Below, piece by piece: positions 1 to 7,172 of a stretch of DNA of 12,059 nt. The translations under genes were made by a program, and so were the position numbers. The DNA comes from Symbiodinium natans. Its lineage: Eukaryota; Sar; Dinophyceae; Suessiales; Symbiodiniaceae. The stretch spans positions 1 to 12,059 of the forward strand of contig CAJNDS010001647.1 in assembly GCA_905221605.1 (NCBI GenBank), given 5' to 3'. Each line of letters starts with the position of its first letter. Position 1 is the stretch's first letter. The notes beneath the pieces were generated by a model that was not told the origin of the DNA, searched no databases, and saw nothing but the letters and a program-made list of their open reading frames with translations.

Positions 1-92
1 CGTGTGCGTGTGTGCGTGTGTGCGTGTGTGCGTGTGTGCGTGTGTGCGTGTGTGCGTGTGTGCGTGTGTGCGTGTGTGCGTGTGTGCGTGTG
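1..92. repeat. 8-bp tandem microsatellite (TGTGTGCG)n
   Basis: The stretch is a nearly perfect tandem array of the 8-mer TGTGTGCG. Purine and pyrimidine alternate strictly throughout, a composition known to favour left-handed Z-DNA. Open frames exist here only because the repeat lacks stop codons; they read as Cys/Val/Arg runs and are not genes. The array continues beyond the left edge of the window. Confidence 0.95.
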
Positions 93-297
93 TAGCTTGT
101 GCTCGTGCCGCTGGGCGCGTGTCGTGTGCGTGGCGTGTGCGTTGTGCGTTGTGCGTGTGCGCTGTGGTTGTGTTGTGTTTGTGTTTGGTTGTGTGTGTGT
201 GTGTGTGTGTGTGTGGTGGTGTGTTTGTGTGTCCTGTGGTGGTGTGTGTGGTGGATTGTGTGTGGTGTGTGCCGTGCCGGCGTGCTGTGGTGGGGTG
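93..297. repeat. GT-rich low-complexity region
   Basis: This is degenerate GT/TGTGCG-rich sequence with a short pure (GT)n run near 190-214 and many TGTGGTG variants. It bridges the microsatellite and the telomere-type array. I see no gene, RNA structure or regulatory motif in it. Confidence 0.85.
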
Positions 298-469
298 GTT
301 AGGGTTTAGGGTTTAGGGTTTAGGGTTTAGGGTTTAGGGTTTAGGGTTTAGGGTTTAGGGTTTAGGGTTAGGGTTAGGGTTTAGGGTTTAGGGTTTAGGG
401 TTTAGGGTTTAGGGTAGGGTTTAGGGTTTAGGGTTTAGGGTTTAGGGTTTAGGGTTTAGGGTTTTAGGG
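298..469 (+). repeat. Telomere-type array (TTTAGGG)n, left block
   Basis: About 24 tandem copies of TTTAGGG on the + strand, with a few variants: TTAGGG near 366-377, a shortened TAGGG near 414 and TTTTAGGG near 462. TTTAGGG is the plant-type telomere unit, also known from dinoflagellates. The array is not at a sequence end and the retrotransposon interrupts it, so it is an internal or subtelomeric block here. It continues in the same orientation at 9621, on the far side of the element. Confidence 0.95.
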
Positions 470-675
470 TACGGGGGGCAACCGAAGGGGGACAGGGAAC
501 AAAACAGTCAACCCCAACAGAAGCCCTTGATCCCCTGGACCAACCAACACCAAACCAACACACACTTCTTTCTTCAGGGCGCATGCCCAAGTTCCTTGAG
601 CCAAAAGATTACCGGGTGCATTGACCCTTCAACTTTCAATACCAACTCCTTTCTACAATACCAACTGCAGCTCCG
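470..675 (-). repeat. 3' LTR (206 bp, possibly 208)
   Basis: Identical to 9411-9620 except that it lacks one CAAC unit in the run near 540-546. On the minus strand it begins CGGAGCTGCAG and ends CCCCCCGTA. The two bases before CGG on the minus strand (677-676) are TG and directly follow a polypurine run. The true LTR may therefore start at TG and span 470-677, giving TG...TA ends rather than the usual TG...CA. The outer end abuts TTTTAGGG. At only about 206 bp it is short for an LTR. Confidence 0.93.
595..614 (-). promoter_or_regulatory. Spliced-leader-like relic in 3' LTR
   Basis: Read on the minus strand, this ends with TTTTGGCTCAAG, the last 12 bases of the conserved 22-nt dinoflagellate spliced leader, preceded by CCGGTAATC where the leader has CCGTAGCCA. 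With a one-base offset the CC, GTA and a C also align. The segment ends in AG, as a trans-splice acceptor must. The sequence match is direct observation; the role as relic leader or acceptor is inference. Confidence 0.7.
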
Positions 676-865
676 CACTCCCCCTGTCCTAGGATGTCCT
701 AGGACACACATTGGAGGTGCAGACCTTTGGCCAAAAACCGCCATTTAGGCAGCAGCCAGCTGCTTGAAATGCACATTATGGTTTTACGTCATCCAGGACG
801 AACCTTCAGCTCATTGGCCGAATCCCTTACCATTGAGGATTTCTTCACCTCGCACTTGAAAAAGT
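676..865 (-). other. 3' untranslated region of the element
   Basis: Non-coding stretch between the stop of the C-terminal extension and the 3' LTR. It contains the polypurine tract and, directly beside it, two tandem copies of TGTCCTAGGA (685-704). Each copy holds the 8-bp palindrome TCCTAGGA. No poly(A) signal is evident. I see nothing else here. Confidence 0.7.
678..684 (-). other. Polypurine tract
   Basis: On the minus strand GGGGGAG is followed by TG and then the 3' LTR sequence CGGAGC. This is the expected place and composition for the plus-strand primer of reverse transcription. It supports the element's orientation and suggests the LTR begins with TG at 677-676. Confidence 0.75.
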
Positions 866-1429
866 TTACGTTCCAGCGGCCCGTTCCTCACCAAGGAACT
901 CAGCATTCACCACCCAGCCATCCTTGAGGCAATGCTTACAAAGCGTCTTAGCCCTGGGCTGTGAATATCGCAGAACATCACAGTCACTGCTTGCGTGCAT
1001 ACAGTTCCCACCCACTGTTGTCAAAGTGGCACTCGCAGGAATAACCACCACTTTCTTGATCCACAGCCATTTGTACAGCCGCCGAAAGAGGCGCCGTGCC
1101 AATTCCCAGAGTATAATTGCTGCCACCAAATACGCAACAAGGTCTGAATTGTTGATAACCATTTCAATACCTTGAGCCAGAACCATAACCGTAGAGGTGT
1201 TGGCGACCTTGCACACCCCTTCTTCTGAGCAAAAGAAACCAGCAGTTGACACTTCTTCTCCACCAGTTGCCATCCCTTGCAGGGATGCAGCCACCATCAT
1301 GACCGCCATTGCAAGAGAGGCCCTTTTCAAGTCAGTTCCTTGCACCAACAGTTGGAGACCCCAAAGTGCCTTTTGCTTTGCATAAACCTGTCCACTCATC
1401 AATTTTGTCAACAGATCAGCAATCATATA
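866..1429 (-). CDS. RNase H tail and C-terminal extension with hydrophobic segments and Cys/His motif
   Basis: This is in frame with the RNase H remnant, separated from it only by TAG 1430-1432; its first ATG is at 1426. Residues 1-10 (Met-Ile-Ala-Asp-Leu-Leu-Thr-Lys) are the usual end of Copia RNase H. About 175 further residues follow that ordinary Copia elements lack. They contain a short hydrophobic segment at 36-52, a stronger one at 95-110 followed by a basic, aromatic stretch (Arg-Arg-Leu-Phe-Arg-Arg-Leu-Tyr-Lys-Trp-Leu-Trp), and C142-x-H144-x4-C149 with C163-x2-C166, a probable metal-binding site. The layout suggests a membrane-anchored, zinc-binding tail. I do not recognise the family. 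An envelope role cannot be claimed: there is no signal peptide, and the fragment is fused to pol. Confidence 0.65.
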   Translation of the reverse strand, partial: YMIADLLTKLMSGQVYAKQKALWGLQLLVQGTDLKRASLAMAVMMVAASLQGMATGGEEVSTAGFFCSEEGVCKVANTSTVMVLAQGIEMVINNSDLVAYLVAAIILWELARRLFRRLYKWLWIKKVVVIPASATLTTVGGNCMHASSDCDVLRYSQPRAKTLCKHCLKDGWVVNAEFLGEERAAGT

Positions 1430-1660
1430 CTAACCACGGTCCACCAGAGACCTGACGCCGGCTGCTCGAATTCTCAGGTGTCTTGTCCTCCAGCTTCCAG
1501 CAGGATATTGAATGATTGAGCACGTCGAAACCGAATCTGTATACAGCACTTTTTGCAGCGATTCTTCACCTGTTCCAACCAAAGCGGCAATTATAGGGGT
1601 GCACGACTGAATCATCGTTGCTCCCTCTATGGACGCATGTAATTCAGCTTCAGCAGTACT
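1430..1660 (-). pseudogene. RNase H remnant of pol
   Basis: In the frame different from RT, the minus strand from 1660 reads Ser-Thr-Ala-Glu-Ala-Glu-Leu-His-Ala, the RNase H helix carrying a catalytic Glu. Then come Tyr-Thr-Asp-Ser (catalytic Asp, about 1535) and Arg-Thr-Arg-His-Leu-Arg-Ile-Arg, the Copia RNase H motif before the last catalytic region. The N-terminal part with the first catalytic Asp is absent, because the sequence joins directly to the RT at about 1661-1665. An in-frame TAG at 1430-1432 ends the fragment just where about ten residues also seem to be missing before the Tyr-Met-Ile-Ala-Asp-Leu-Leu-Thr-Lys motif. This RNase H cannot be active as read. Confidence 0.75.
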
Positions 1661-3237
1661 TCGAAGTCCTCCTGGTTGAGAAAGAAGCTGCCATTTCGAT
1701 ACCAGATTTGGACACCCAAAAACTTCAGGAATCCATCACCACAGCCTGGACCACAGAACTCGGGTTCAGAAGTTTTCCACTCCTTCCTGATCTGTTCCAA
1801 GGCCTCCCGGAGCACTGTCATAGTCCCAGCCATCAAAAAATCATCCACGTAAAGACCCATTGTCCCTACCAATTTGCTTGCACCTTCCGGCTTCTCTTGT
1901 GCCATAATAAGGAACAGACTTGGGTCTGCATTGGACCTCTGAAAGCTCATTGCTTGTCCATCCTTTGACACCCAAGACATGCCTTGAAGACGTTGGTCTC
2001 GCCGCTCCACCCATGCTGCAGGACTTTCGGCCAAACCGTACAAGGCCTTCCTCACAATCCACCGCTCCTCTTTTGTGCAAAGACCCAATTTCACCGCCGC
2101 CCTTGGGGGCTGCGCCACCACCAGACGCCCTTCTCTTTGCGCCCTATTCATCGGCGCCGTCAGAAAAGCTTTGGAAATGTCTAAGCCAGCGATGATCCAC
2201 ACCATATATGCTGCGTGCCTCACCTGACACCTGAATGTAGTTGAATCTAAACCTGGAGCGTACAGCGAGTGACGACTGAGGGACCTCGGCCCTTCGTATT
2301 CTGTAGCTGCCGTTGACGAAATAAAGTTTCCACATGCACAGATGCGGGCACGTCTCCTCCCTGTCCCTTGCTTCCGGGTAAACACCACTAGACTGGGAAC
2401 GTACTCAATCACCGGTGCATTAGGCTCTTCCGCCAATTTGTCCAGCTTTTCTTGAGTGGTTGGTTCCACCACCTCCAACTCTTTCACCAAAGACGTCACC
2501 TCGTCCGACAATGATTCCCTCCACTTTTCCAGCTCTTGCATGGCTTCTTGTGTAGGGATTGTTTTTGTTTGCAGGAACTCAACCTCCTCTGCTGCCTCAA
2601 GCGCAGTATTTTCTTGTACCATTTGCTGAACTTGAGCTGCTTTGACCAAAAACTTCGAGAGCTGTTCCTCAGCCCTTTTTGCTTTAACCAGCCATTCTCT
2701 AGTCTCTGATCCTTTTTCCTCATTCGACTCATTGGCCGATCCATGGAACTCGTCTAAAATGCAACATTCCTGTTCAGGAATTAGGCGTCGAATACTCAAA
2801 TGCTCCTCTAGAGCCCATTGATGCGCTTCGAACACAGCGTAGTCGACTTCCTCTGCAAGGTCGTCCAGCGAGGTTTCTTTCAGCGTCATTTTTAACCATT
2901 TCCTTTTTTCACCTTCTTCAGCTTGTGGTTCCGGAAGAGGAAACTTGCATTGGAGAAGATAGCACCTATCCTTGTAGCTCAAACGCTCCATAAAAACAGG
3001 TGTGTACCCTGTCAAGGATACCCTGTTCCCTTTCCAAGGCATAGGACCATGCAGTTTTCTCGGAAAGAACGACACATTGTGACTATCCCTATGCAATGAC
3101 ACCGGAGCATTGCGCGAGATCTGAAGAGCAGAAAACTTCGATGGGTCTCTTTTGTAATACCACACACTCCGCCATGAGTATAGTGGCCCAACGCCAGAGC
3201 TCGCGTACTTGTGCACCAATTGTTGATACCACCTCTT
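1627..3237 (-). CDS. pol: Pol part 4: Copia reverse transcriptase
   Basis: Open from 3237; it continues integrase if one A is restored near 3236-3237. Residues are counted from the TTG at 3219. 1-100 is a linker. About 175-262 is a Glu/Lys-rich probable coiled coil. RT proper begins near 275: basic Arg-Arg-Ala-Arg-Ile...Gly-Asn, Asp347 in Leu-Asp-Ile-Ser-Lys-Ala-Phe-Leu (motif A), Lys-Ala-Leu-Tyr-Gly-Leu...Ser-Pro...Trp (391-403), and Tyr-Val-Asp459-Asp460 (motif C). All catalytic aspartates are present. The meaningful sequence stops at Leu-Asn-Gln-Glu-Asp-Phe (514-519). The last residues before TAG at 1629-1627 are an out-of-frame read of RNase H sequence. The region between the RT palm and mid-RNase H is missing. 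Polymerase motifs are intact, but thumb/connection sequence is not. Confidence 0.9.
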   Translation of the reverse strand, partial: KRWYQQLVHKYASSGVGPLYSWRSVWYYKRDPSKFSALQISRNAPVSLHRDSHNVSFFPRKLHGPMPWKGNRVSLTGYTPVFMERLSYKDRCYLLQCKFPLPEPQAEEGEKRKWLKMTLKETSLDDLAEEVDYAVFEAHQWALEEHLSIRRLIPEQECCILDEFHGSANESNEEKGSETREWLVKAKRAEEQLSKFLVKAAQVQQMVQENTALEAAEEVEFLQTKTIPTQEAMQELEKWRESLSDEVTSLVKELEVVEPTTQEKLDKLAEEPNAPVIEYVPSLVVFTRKQGTGRRRARICACGNFISSTAATEYEGPRSLSRHSLYAPGLDSTTFRCQVRHAAYMVWIIAGLDISKAFLTAPMNRAQREGRLVVAQPPRAAVKLGLCTKEERWIVRKALYGLAESPAAWVERRDQRLQGMSWVSKDGQAMSFQRSNADPSLFLIMAQEKPEGASKLVGTMGLYVDDFLMAGTMTVLREALEQIRKEWKTSEPEFCGPGCGDGFLKFLGVQIWYRNGSFFLNQEDFEVLLKLNYMRP

Positions 3238-4859
3238 CTATTCACCCTCTTTGGGTATACAATCCCTTCCAAAAGCTCCTCACAGTCCACGTAATCATAC
3301 ATAGACCTGTCATACATTGACCTGGCTTTTTGCTCCTCTTTCTCCAACTGTGTTCCATCCTCGGCAGTCTCACTTTTGCAGACCAAATAAGCATCTTCAT
3401 GAGGAGAACAGCGTGTCGGCCAATACTCATCACCAGGAACATTGTCCTCAACATCTGCATTTTCTTCCAGCTCCCCCAAACCCTGCATGTCATCCTCGAA
3501 AATTTCTAAGGGCGGACTCTCCCCCCGCTTGCGAAGCAAGCGCAAGGAGCCCACATGACCACGCAGTGAAGAGGCCGGGCTTTTTTCCTTTAACCGATGG
3601 CGAACTGGAGGATCGCGAGGCGGAGGTAAAGGAGGACCTTCCTCATCAGCGAACCGAAGCGCCGGTTTTTTCCCCTTGAGACGATGCTCTGGAGGAGAAG
3701 GCTCCTGTTCTTCTACCACCCCTTCCAGCTCCAATTCAGGCGGTTCCTTTATATTGGAAAAAATCGTAGTGCAGGGAAATAACACCAGTTCATCCGGATC
3801 TTTTGCAGTCCCTTGAGCTTCCACCCAATAACCACCAGGTAGGTCATCGCATGGACCCAAAAGAAGCGCGGGCTGCGTACGATCGACCCATTGCCGACCT
3901 TTCTTTGTTCCATCCGGACCCAGCAACTCCCACGGACGACGTTTGACTTGAATTTGAGCACCAAAGGGAAGCAATGCTTTCGGTTTCAACCCCAACTCCC
4001 TTTCAGCTTTCTGCCACCGTAACATTGACCAATGGCGAGCAGCCAGTGCCCAGTACGCCGGCCCGAGTCGCGCCTCCTTTAAGAGCGACCTGACACCACG
4101 TTTGAATAAACCCACACATGCTTCAGCGCGCCCATTTGTTTGCGGGACTCCAGGATCACCAGTGGTCCTATATATCAGACGAGTTTCACAAAAGGACCGG
4201 AAGCGTGCATTGACAAACTCCCCCGCTCGATCTGAGTGGATTCTCAACACCGGATACCCATGTCTCTGCAAGCGCACCATCATTCTTTGAACTGCCGACA
4301 AAACAGTTGTTTGCTGTTTATCCACAATCGGCTCTACCATAACGAAGTTGATCATGCGGACAGGTTGGGTCAAATGGTCCTTCAGTTCCTTCCAGGATTT
4401 TTCAGAAGCTTGGATTTTCAACACCTCTGCCTCCAGAACTGGCGCAGGTTCCACCGGCGCAGAGTCTTCCTCCTCGAAGTTAGCGACTGCATCGCCTAAC
4501 CATTCTCCGACACCAGCACCTTCATCTGCCACCTGATCTTCCACCTCATCCGCATCTTCCTCCTTTTCCAGAGGGCGACCCACGTTGGGATCCAACATTG
4601 GAAATTGATACACACCAATAACAGCGTGTCGTGGCTTCTGCTGGTGAGCATCCTTTGAACACTTGTATGGACCCGCTAAGTCCAATGATAAAGTGTAAGC
4701 ATCCCCATGCTTCCGCCTCAAATGGCGACGCTCCTTCCCAATGGCAGACACACAGATTTGACAATCACGTCTGAAAGGAATATGCCCCCTTAGGCAATGG
4801 TCACGGAAAGCTCGCTCCTCCGTTGTCAGCCTCCGTAACGTCCCTTCTCGTTCTTCCTT
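3012..4859 (-). CDS. pol: Pol part 3: integrase
   Basis: The frame is readable from the A-run at 4858-4862; an alternative GTG start lies at 4751, but translation is expected to continue from upstream. Near the N-terminus His-x4-His and Cys-x2-Cys form a short HHCC-like zinc-binding pair. Numbered from 4751, the catalytic core has D24 (Leu-Asp-Leu-Ala-Gly), D174 (His-Ser-Asp-Arg-Ala-Gly-Glu-Phe) and E210 (Asn-Gly-Arg-Ala-Glu), that is D-D(35)E. An insertion of about 75 residues, very rich in Glu/Asp (about 54-130), separates the first two Asp; it is much longer than in canonical Copia integrases. Past 290 the sequence is Pro/Glu/Lys-rich, with an imperfect repeat of His-Arg-Leu-Lys and a doubled Arg-Ser-Met-Tyr-Asp. 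After about 3237 the frame is an out-of-frame tail: the true continuation is the RT frame. It would insert the cDNA copy into the genome. Confidence 0.85.
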   Translation of the reverse strand, partial: KEEREGTLRRLTTEERAFRDHCLRGHIPFRRDCQICVSAIGKERRHLRRKHGDAYTLSLDLAGPYKCSKDAHQQKPRHAVIGVYQFPMLDPNVGRPLEKEEDADEVEDQVADEGAGVGEWLGDAVANFEEEDSAPVEPAPVLEAEVLKIQASEKSWKELKDHLTQPVRMINFVMVEPIVDKQQTTVLSAVQRMMVRLQRHGYPVLRIHSDRAGEFVNARFRSFCETRLIYRTTGDPGVPQTNGRAEACVGLFKRGVRSLLKEARLGPAYWALAARHWSMLRWQKAERELGLKPKALLPFGAQIQVKRRPWELLGPDGTKKGRQWVDRTQPALLLGPCDDLPGGYWVEAQGTAKDPDELVLFPCTTIFSNIKEPPELELEGVVEEQEPSPPEHRLKGKKPALRFADEEGPPLPPPRDPPVRHRLKEKSPASSLRGHVGSLRLLRKRGESPPLEIFEDDMQGLGELEENADVEDNVPGDEYWPTRCSPHEDAYLVCKSETAEDGTQLEKEEQKARSMYDRSMYDYVDCEELLEGIVYPKRVNRRGGINNWCTSTRALALGHYTHGGVCGITKETHRSFLLFRSRAMLRCHCIGIVTMCRSFRENCMVLCLGKGTGYP

Positions 4860-5155
4860 TTTAACACCATAGCTTCCCGTTCAGCATCGCTCTCATGCAA
4901 CCATTGTGCCAACCTGTGACGTATTCTTTTAACCAATCCAAACGCCCATCGCGCCCATATGGAGGATTGTCCAATACGCTCTTCCAGGGTAGAAGCGAAT
5001 GTTGCCGACCACGGAACAACCACGCGAACCTGTTCCAACGATTCCCATAGTTCCATATCAGACACCAGGAAAGTCGTAGGTTTCACCAGAGCATGTCCCA
5101 ATGCTCCTTGATCAAAATGTGCAGCGTACATTCCATAACGCTCACAAAAAGCTTT
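4826..5155 (-). CDS. pol: Pol part 2: end of methyltransferase-like domain and linker (frameshifted)
   Basis: This fragment is open from 5155, with its first ATG at 5131. It reads directly on from the previous one once a single A in the run at 5153-5156 is discounted. Its start carries Asp-Gln-Gly-Ala-Leu-Gly-His followed by Lys-Pro-Thr-Thr-Phe. A Gly/His...Lys-Pro-Thr pattern of this sort is seen near the C-terminus of some divergent DNA methyltransferase-like proteins, which fits completion of the upstream domain. A basic, helical stretch rich in Arg, Trp and Glu follows and leads toward integrase. It ends at TGA because one A appears to be missing from the A5 run at 4858-4862. It is not an independent gene. 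Confidence 0.65.
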   Translation of the reverse strand, partial: KAFCERYGMYAAHFDQGALGHALVKPTTFLVSDMELWESLEQVRVVVPWSATFASTLEERIGQSSIWARWAFGLVKRIRHRLAQWLHESDAEREAMVLKRKNEKGRYGG

Positions 5156-7172
5156 TCACCTCTGGCCAACTCCAGAAGGTAGGACTTGAGAACCCTTCCT
5201 GAGAACCATCCACCAGATCCTCAGCACTCAAGACCGTTTTGCCGTTCTGAGAGAAATCTTTCCCTATGAGTTCAGGGTCCCCAGGACTTTCCATGCCAAA
5301 GAAGACAGAACTTCCATTGATGACCTCAGCAGTTCCACACCTTGAATGCACCGCCACGTCATATAGGAAAAGCATCTTCAGAAGTAAAACACCATCCTTT
5401 TGAGCTAATTCTTGATGTGGCCAAGGAAGACTCTTTAATCCCAACCGTTCAGGCCCACAGCGCCGGCGTAATACAGGTGGACCACCGTCTTCACCTCTCA
5501 ACCTTGACACTGTCCTGCATGGAGGTCCTCCAACCACGGCAACCACCTTTCCTTCAGCCGCCAGATGCAGAAGATACTTCCAGACGCTCGAATTATGTAG
5601 GTCACCGCCTTTCTTCAAATCCAGCTCCAGTACCTCCACATCCCGACTGGGAAAATGCCATTTTTGTTTTCCTGAAAATAGGTGTACCACCACCCTTTTT
5701 GCTCGTGCCAGCCGTCTCCTTTTATGACGGTTGAAAGGCAACGCCGCAATATCTCCACGTGGCAACAGCTCCATCAGCGTATTTTCTGGTATATCCCCAT
5801 AATACCACCGAAGAAATCGCCAGCATGCCTGGACGAACTCCTCCTCATTCGCCGACGCTGTCCGCGCTGCGCTTTGCAACGACGCTTTTACAGCCACCTC
5901 GTTGTCCGTATTCGGACACCCTTGAACCATACGTGCCACCTTCAATGCTTGCTTTGGTGAACACCAATCCATTTCATCAATGATCTGAAGCGCCTCCTTT
6001 TCCAAACAAGGGCACCCATTCAGATCACGAACGCGAAGTTCCCCCAGAACAGGATGTGAGGCTGTGCACTTTCCACCACGCCACTGAACTCTGAGACCAA
6101 CCAAGGCGCTCGCTTTGCCTATTGGCACTAGTGGATCTACCATTTCAGGAGTTACCAGGGTCCCGCCTGGGGTAATACTCATCTCCCGAGATCCAACAGC
6201 TAAAGACACCAACACCTTTTGCTGCGGAAGCTGTTCACCAGGACGAAGTGATCTGAGAGGATGTGATGCTCCCGAGTCCAACATGCCCATTCCCGAACAC
6301 TCATTGGTGTCAGAAACCCTGGCCACATGTAGAACGCATACTCCTCGGCCTTCTCCCTGCTTCGGCAACAACGTGGCATCAGACGAACCGACTCCACAGT
6401 CCGCCCTTCCATTCCTCCATTGAGAATGGGACAAAGACGCACGCTGCCTTTCAGCATGCAAAACCATTTTCTCAGCTGTTTTATAATCCATAACCAAACA
6501 GCCATGTTCAAACCACAAGAGCTGGTCCAGCGAAGATTTTGCACTCACGTGACACATCCCATTGATCACGGTGAGGTTCGCCCCAAACTCCAAAATCAAC
6601 CAGAGAGGGATAATCAGGGGCCCATTGTCTTCCCTAATCAACGTCCCTTTCTCTGTAATCCTCATTGTCACACCACCAAGCGCGCTTTGCACCATAACAG
6701 TAGTGTCGGGTAAACATTCCCATGGAAAAAGCGTCCGCGCAAGATGCGTAGCAGCTGTATCCACCAACGCCACTCTCCCGTCCTGCTGAAACAATCCAGA
6801 GCCACATAACATTCGAACACTGGGATCCCCGCTTGATGCTGACTGCGCTGATGACAGCTTCATAGATTTCAGCACTTCTAACGCTTCAGCAAGGACCTGA
6901 TTGGGTGTTGATGGTGATGAGGGACTTGCAGAACCTTTATCCAATCCCGCATTAGCCGTCTCATCTCCCCCTTCAGCCACTTCTGCCTTTTTGGCATTTC
7001 CCCATTTTGCACCTTTGCCGCCCTTTCCCCCTTTGGGAGAATTCCCTTTAGATCTATTCCTTTCGGGATTTGAGTCCACGTTGGAACTTGCACCATCTTT
7101 GTATGGACACTGCGGCTGTAGATGGCCAACGGCCCCACACTCAAAACATCTTCCTCGCTCCAGGGAGTCTTT
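5142..7172 (-). CDS. pol: Pol part 1: CCHC knuckle, two protease-like domains, methyltransferase-like domain
   Basis: The frame is open from 7313, but bases above 7172 belong to gag, so numbering here starts at 7313. A CCHC zinc knuckle (C56-x2-C-x4-H-x4-C69) binds RNA. A Lys/Gly linker follows. Two aspartic-protease-like domains come next: one with D185-Thr-Ala-Ala-Thr-His, one with the classical D346-Ser-Gly-Ala-Ser-His. They align without gaps for 42 residues with 19 identities. Residues 541-720 resemble a cytosine-C5 methyltransferase: H544-Leu-Phe-Ser-Gly (SAM-binding motif I), Glu563-x-Asp565 at the next strand, Gly-Gly-Pro-Pro-Cys599-Arg-Thr-Val-Ser603 (catalytic motif IV) and Glu675 near motif VI. 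The frame ends at TGA. Skipping one A in the run 5153-5156 continues into the next fragment. The first protease copy has Ala for the active-site Gly and may be inactive. Methyltransferase activity is inferred from motifs only. Confidence 0.8.
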   Translation of the reverse strand, partial: KDSLERGRCFECGAVGHLQPQCPYKDGASSNVDSNPERNRSKGNSPKGGKGGKGAKWGNAKKAEVAEGGDETANAGLDKGSASPSSPSTPNQVLAEALEVLKSMKLSSAQSASSGDPSVRMLCGSGLFQQDGRVALVDTAATHLARTLFPWECLPDTTVMVQSALGGVTMRITEKGTLIREDNGPLIIPLWLILEFGANLTVINGMCHVSAKSSLDQLLWFEHGCLVMDYKTAEKMVLHAERQRASLSHSQWRNGRADCGVGSSDATLLPKQGEGRGVCVLHVARVSDTNECSGMGMLDSGASHPLRSLRPGEQLPQQKVLVSLAVGSREMSITPGGTLVTPEMVDPLVPIGKASALVGLRVQWRGGKCTASHPVLGELRVRDLNGCPCLEKEALQIIDEMDWCSPKQALKVARMVQGCPNTDNEVAVKASLQSAARTASANEEEFVQACWRFLRWYYGDIPENTLMELLPRGDIAALPFNRHKRRRLARAKRVVVHLFSGKQKWHFPSRDVEVLELDLKKGGDLHNSSVWKYLLHLAAEGKVVAVVGGPPCRTVSRLRGEDGGPPVLRRRCGPERLGLKSLPWPHQELAQKDGVLLLKMLFLYDVAVHSRCGTAEVINGSSVFFGMESPGDPELIGKDFSQNGKTVLSAEDLVDGSQEGFSSPTFWSWPEVKSFL

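Noticed and set aside
2-316. Overlapping + strand open frames of about 70-100 codons
   Set aside because: They read the GT-rich microsatellite and low-complexity sequence in several frames as Cys/Val/Arg runs; they are open only because the repeat lacks stops.
1171-1182. A second spliced-leader-like 3' end (11 of 12 bases) on the minus strand
   Set aside because: It falls inside a continuous coding frame (Val-Leu-Ala-Gln-Gly), has a mismatch, and its upstream part does not fit the leader well; coincidence is the simplest reading.
866-1429. Envelope gene
   Set aside because: The segment is in frame with RNase H and has no signal peptide or surface-domain features; hydrophobic segments alone do not make it an envelope protein.
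4826-5131. Independent small gene
   Set aside because: It continues the upstream methyltransferase-like region and the downstream integrase in other frames, so it is a piece of pol isolated by two indels.
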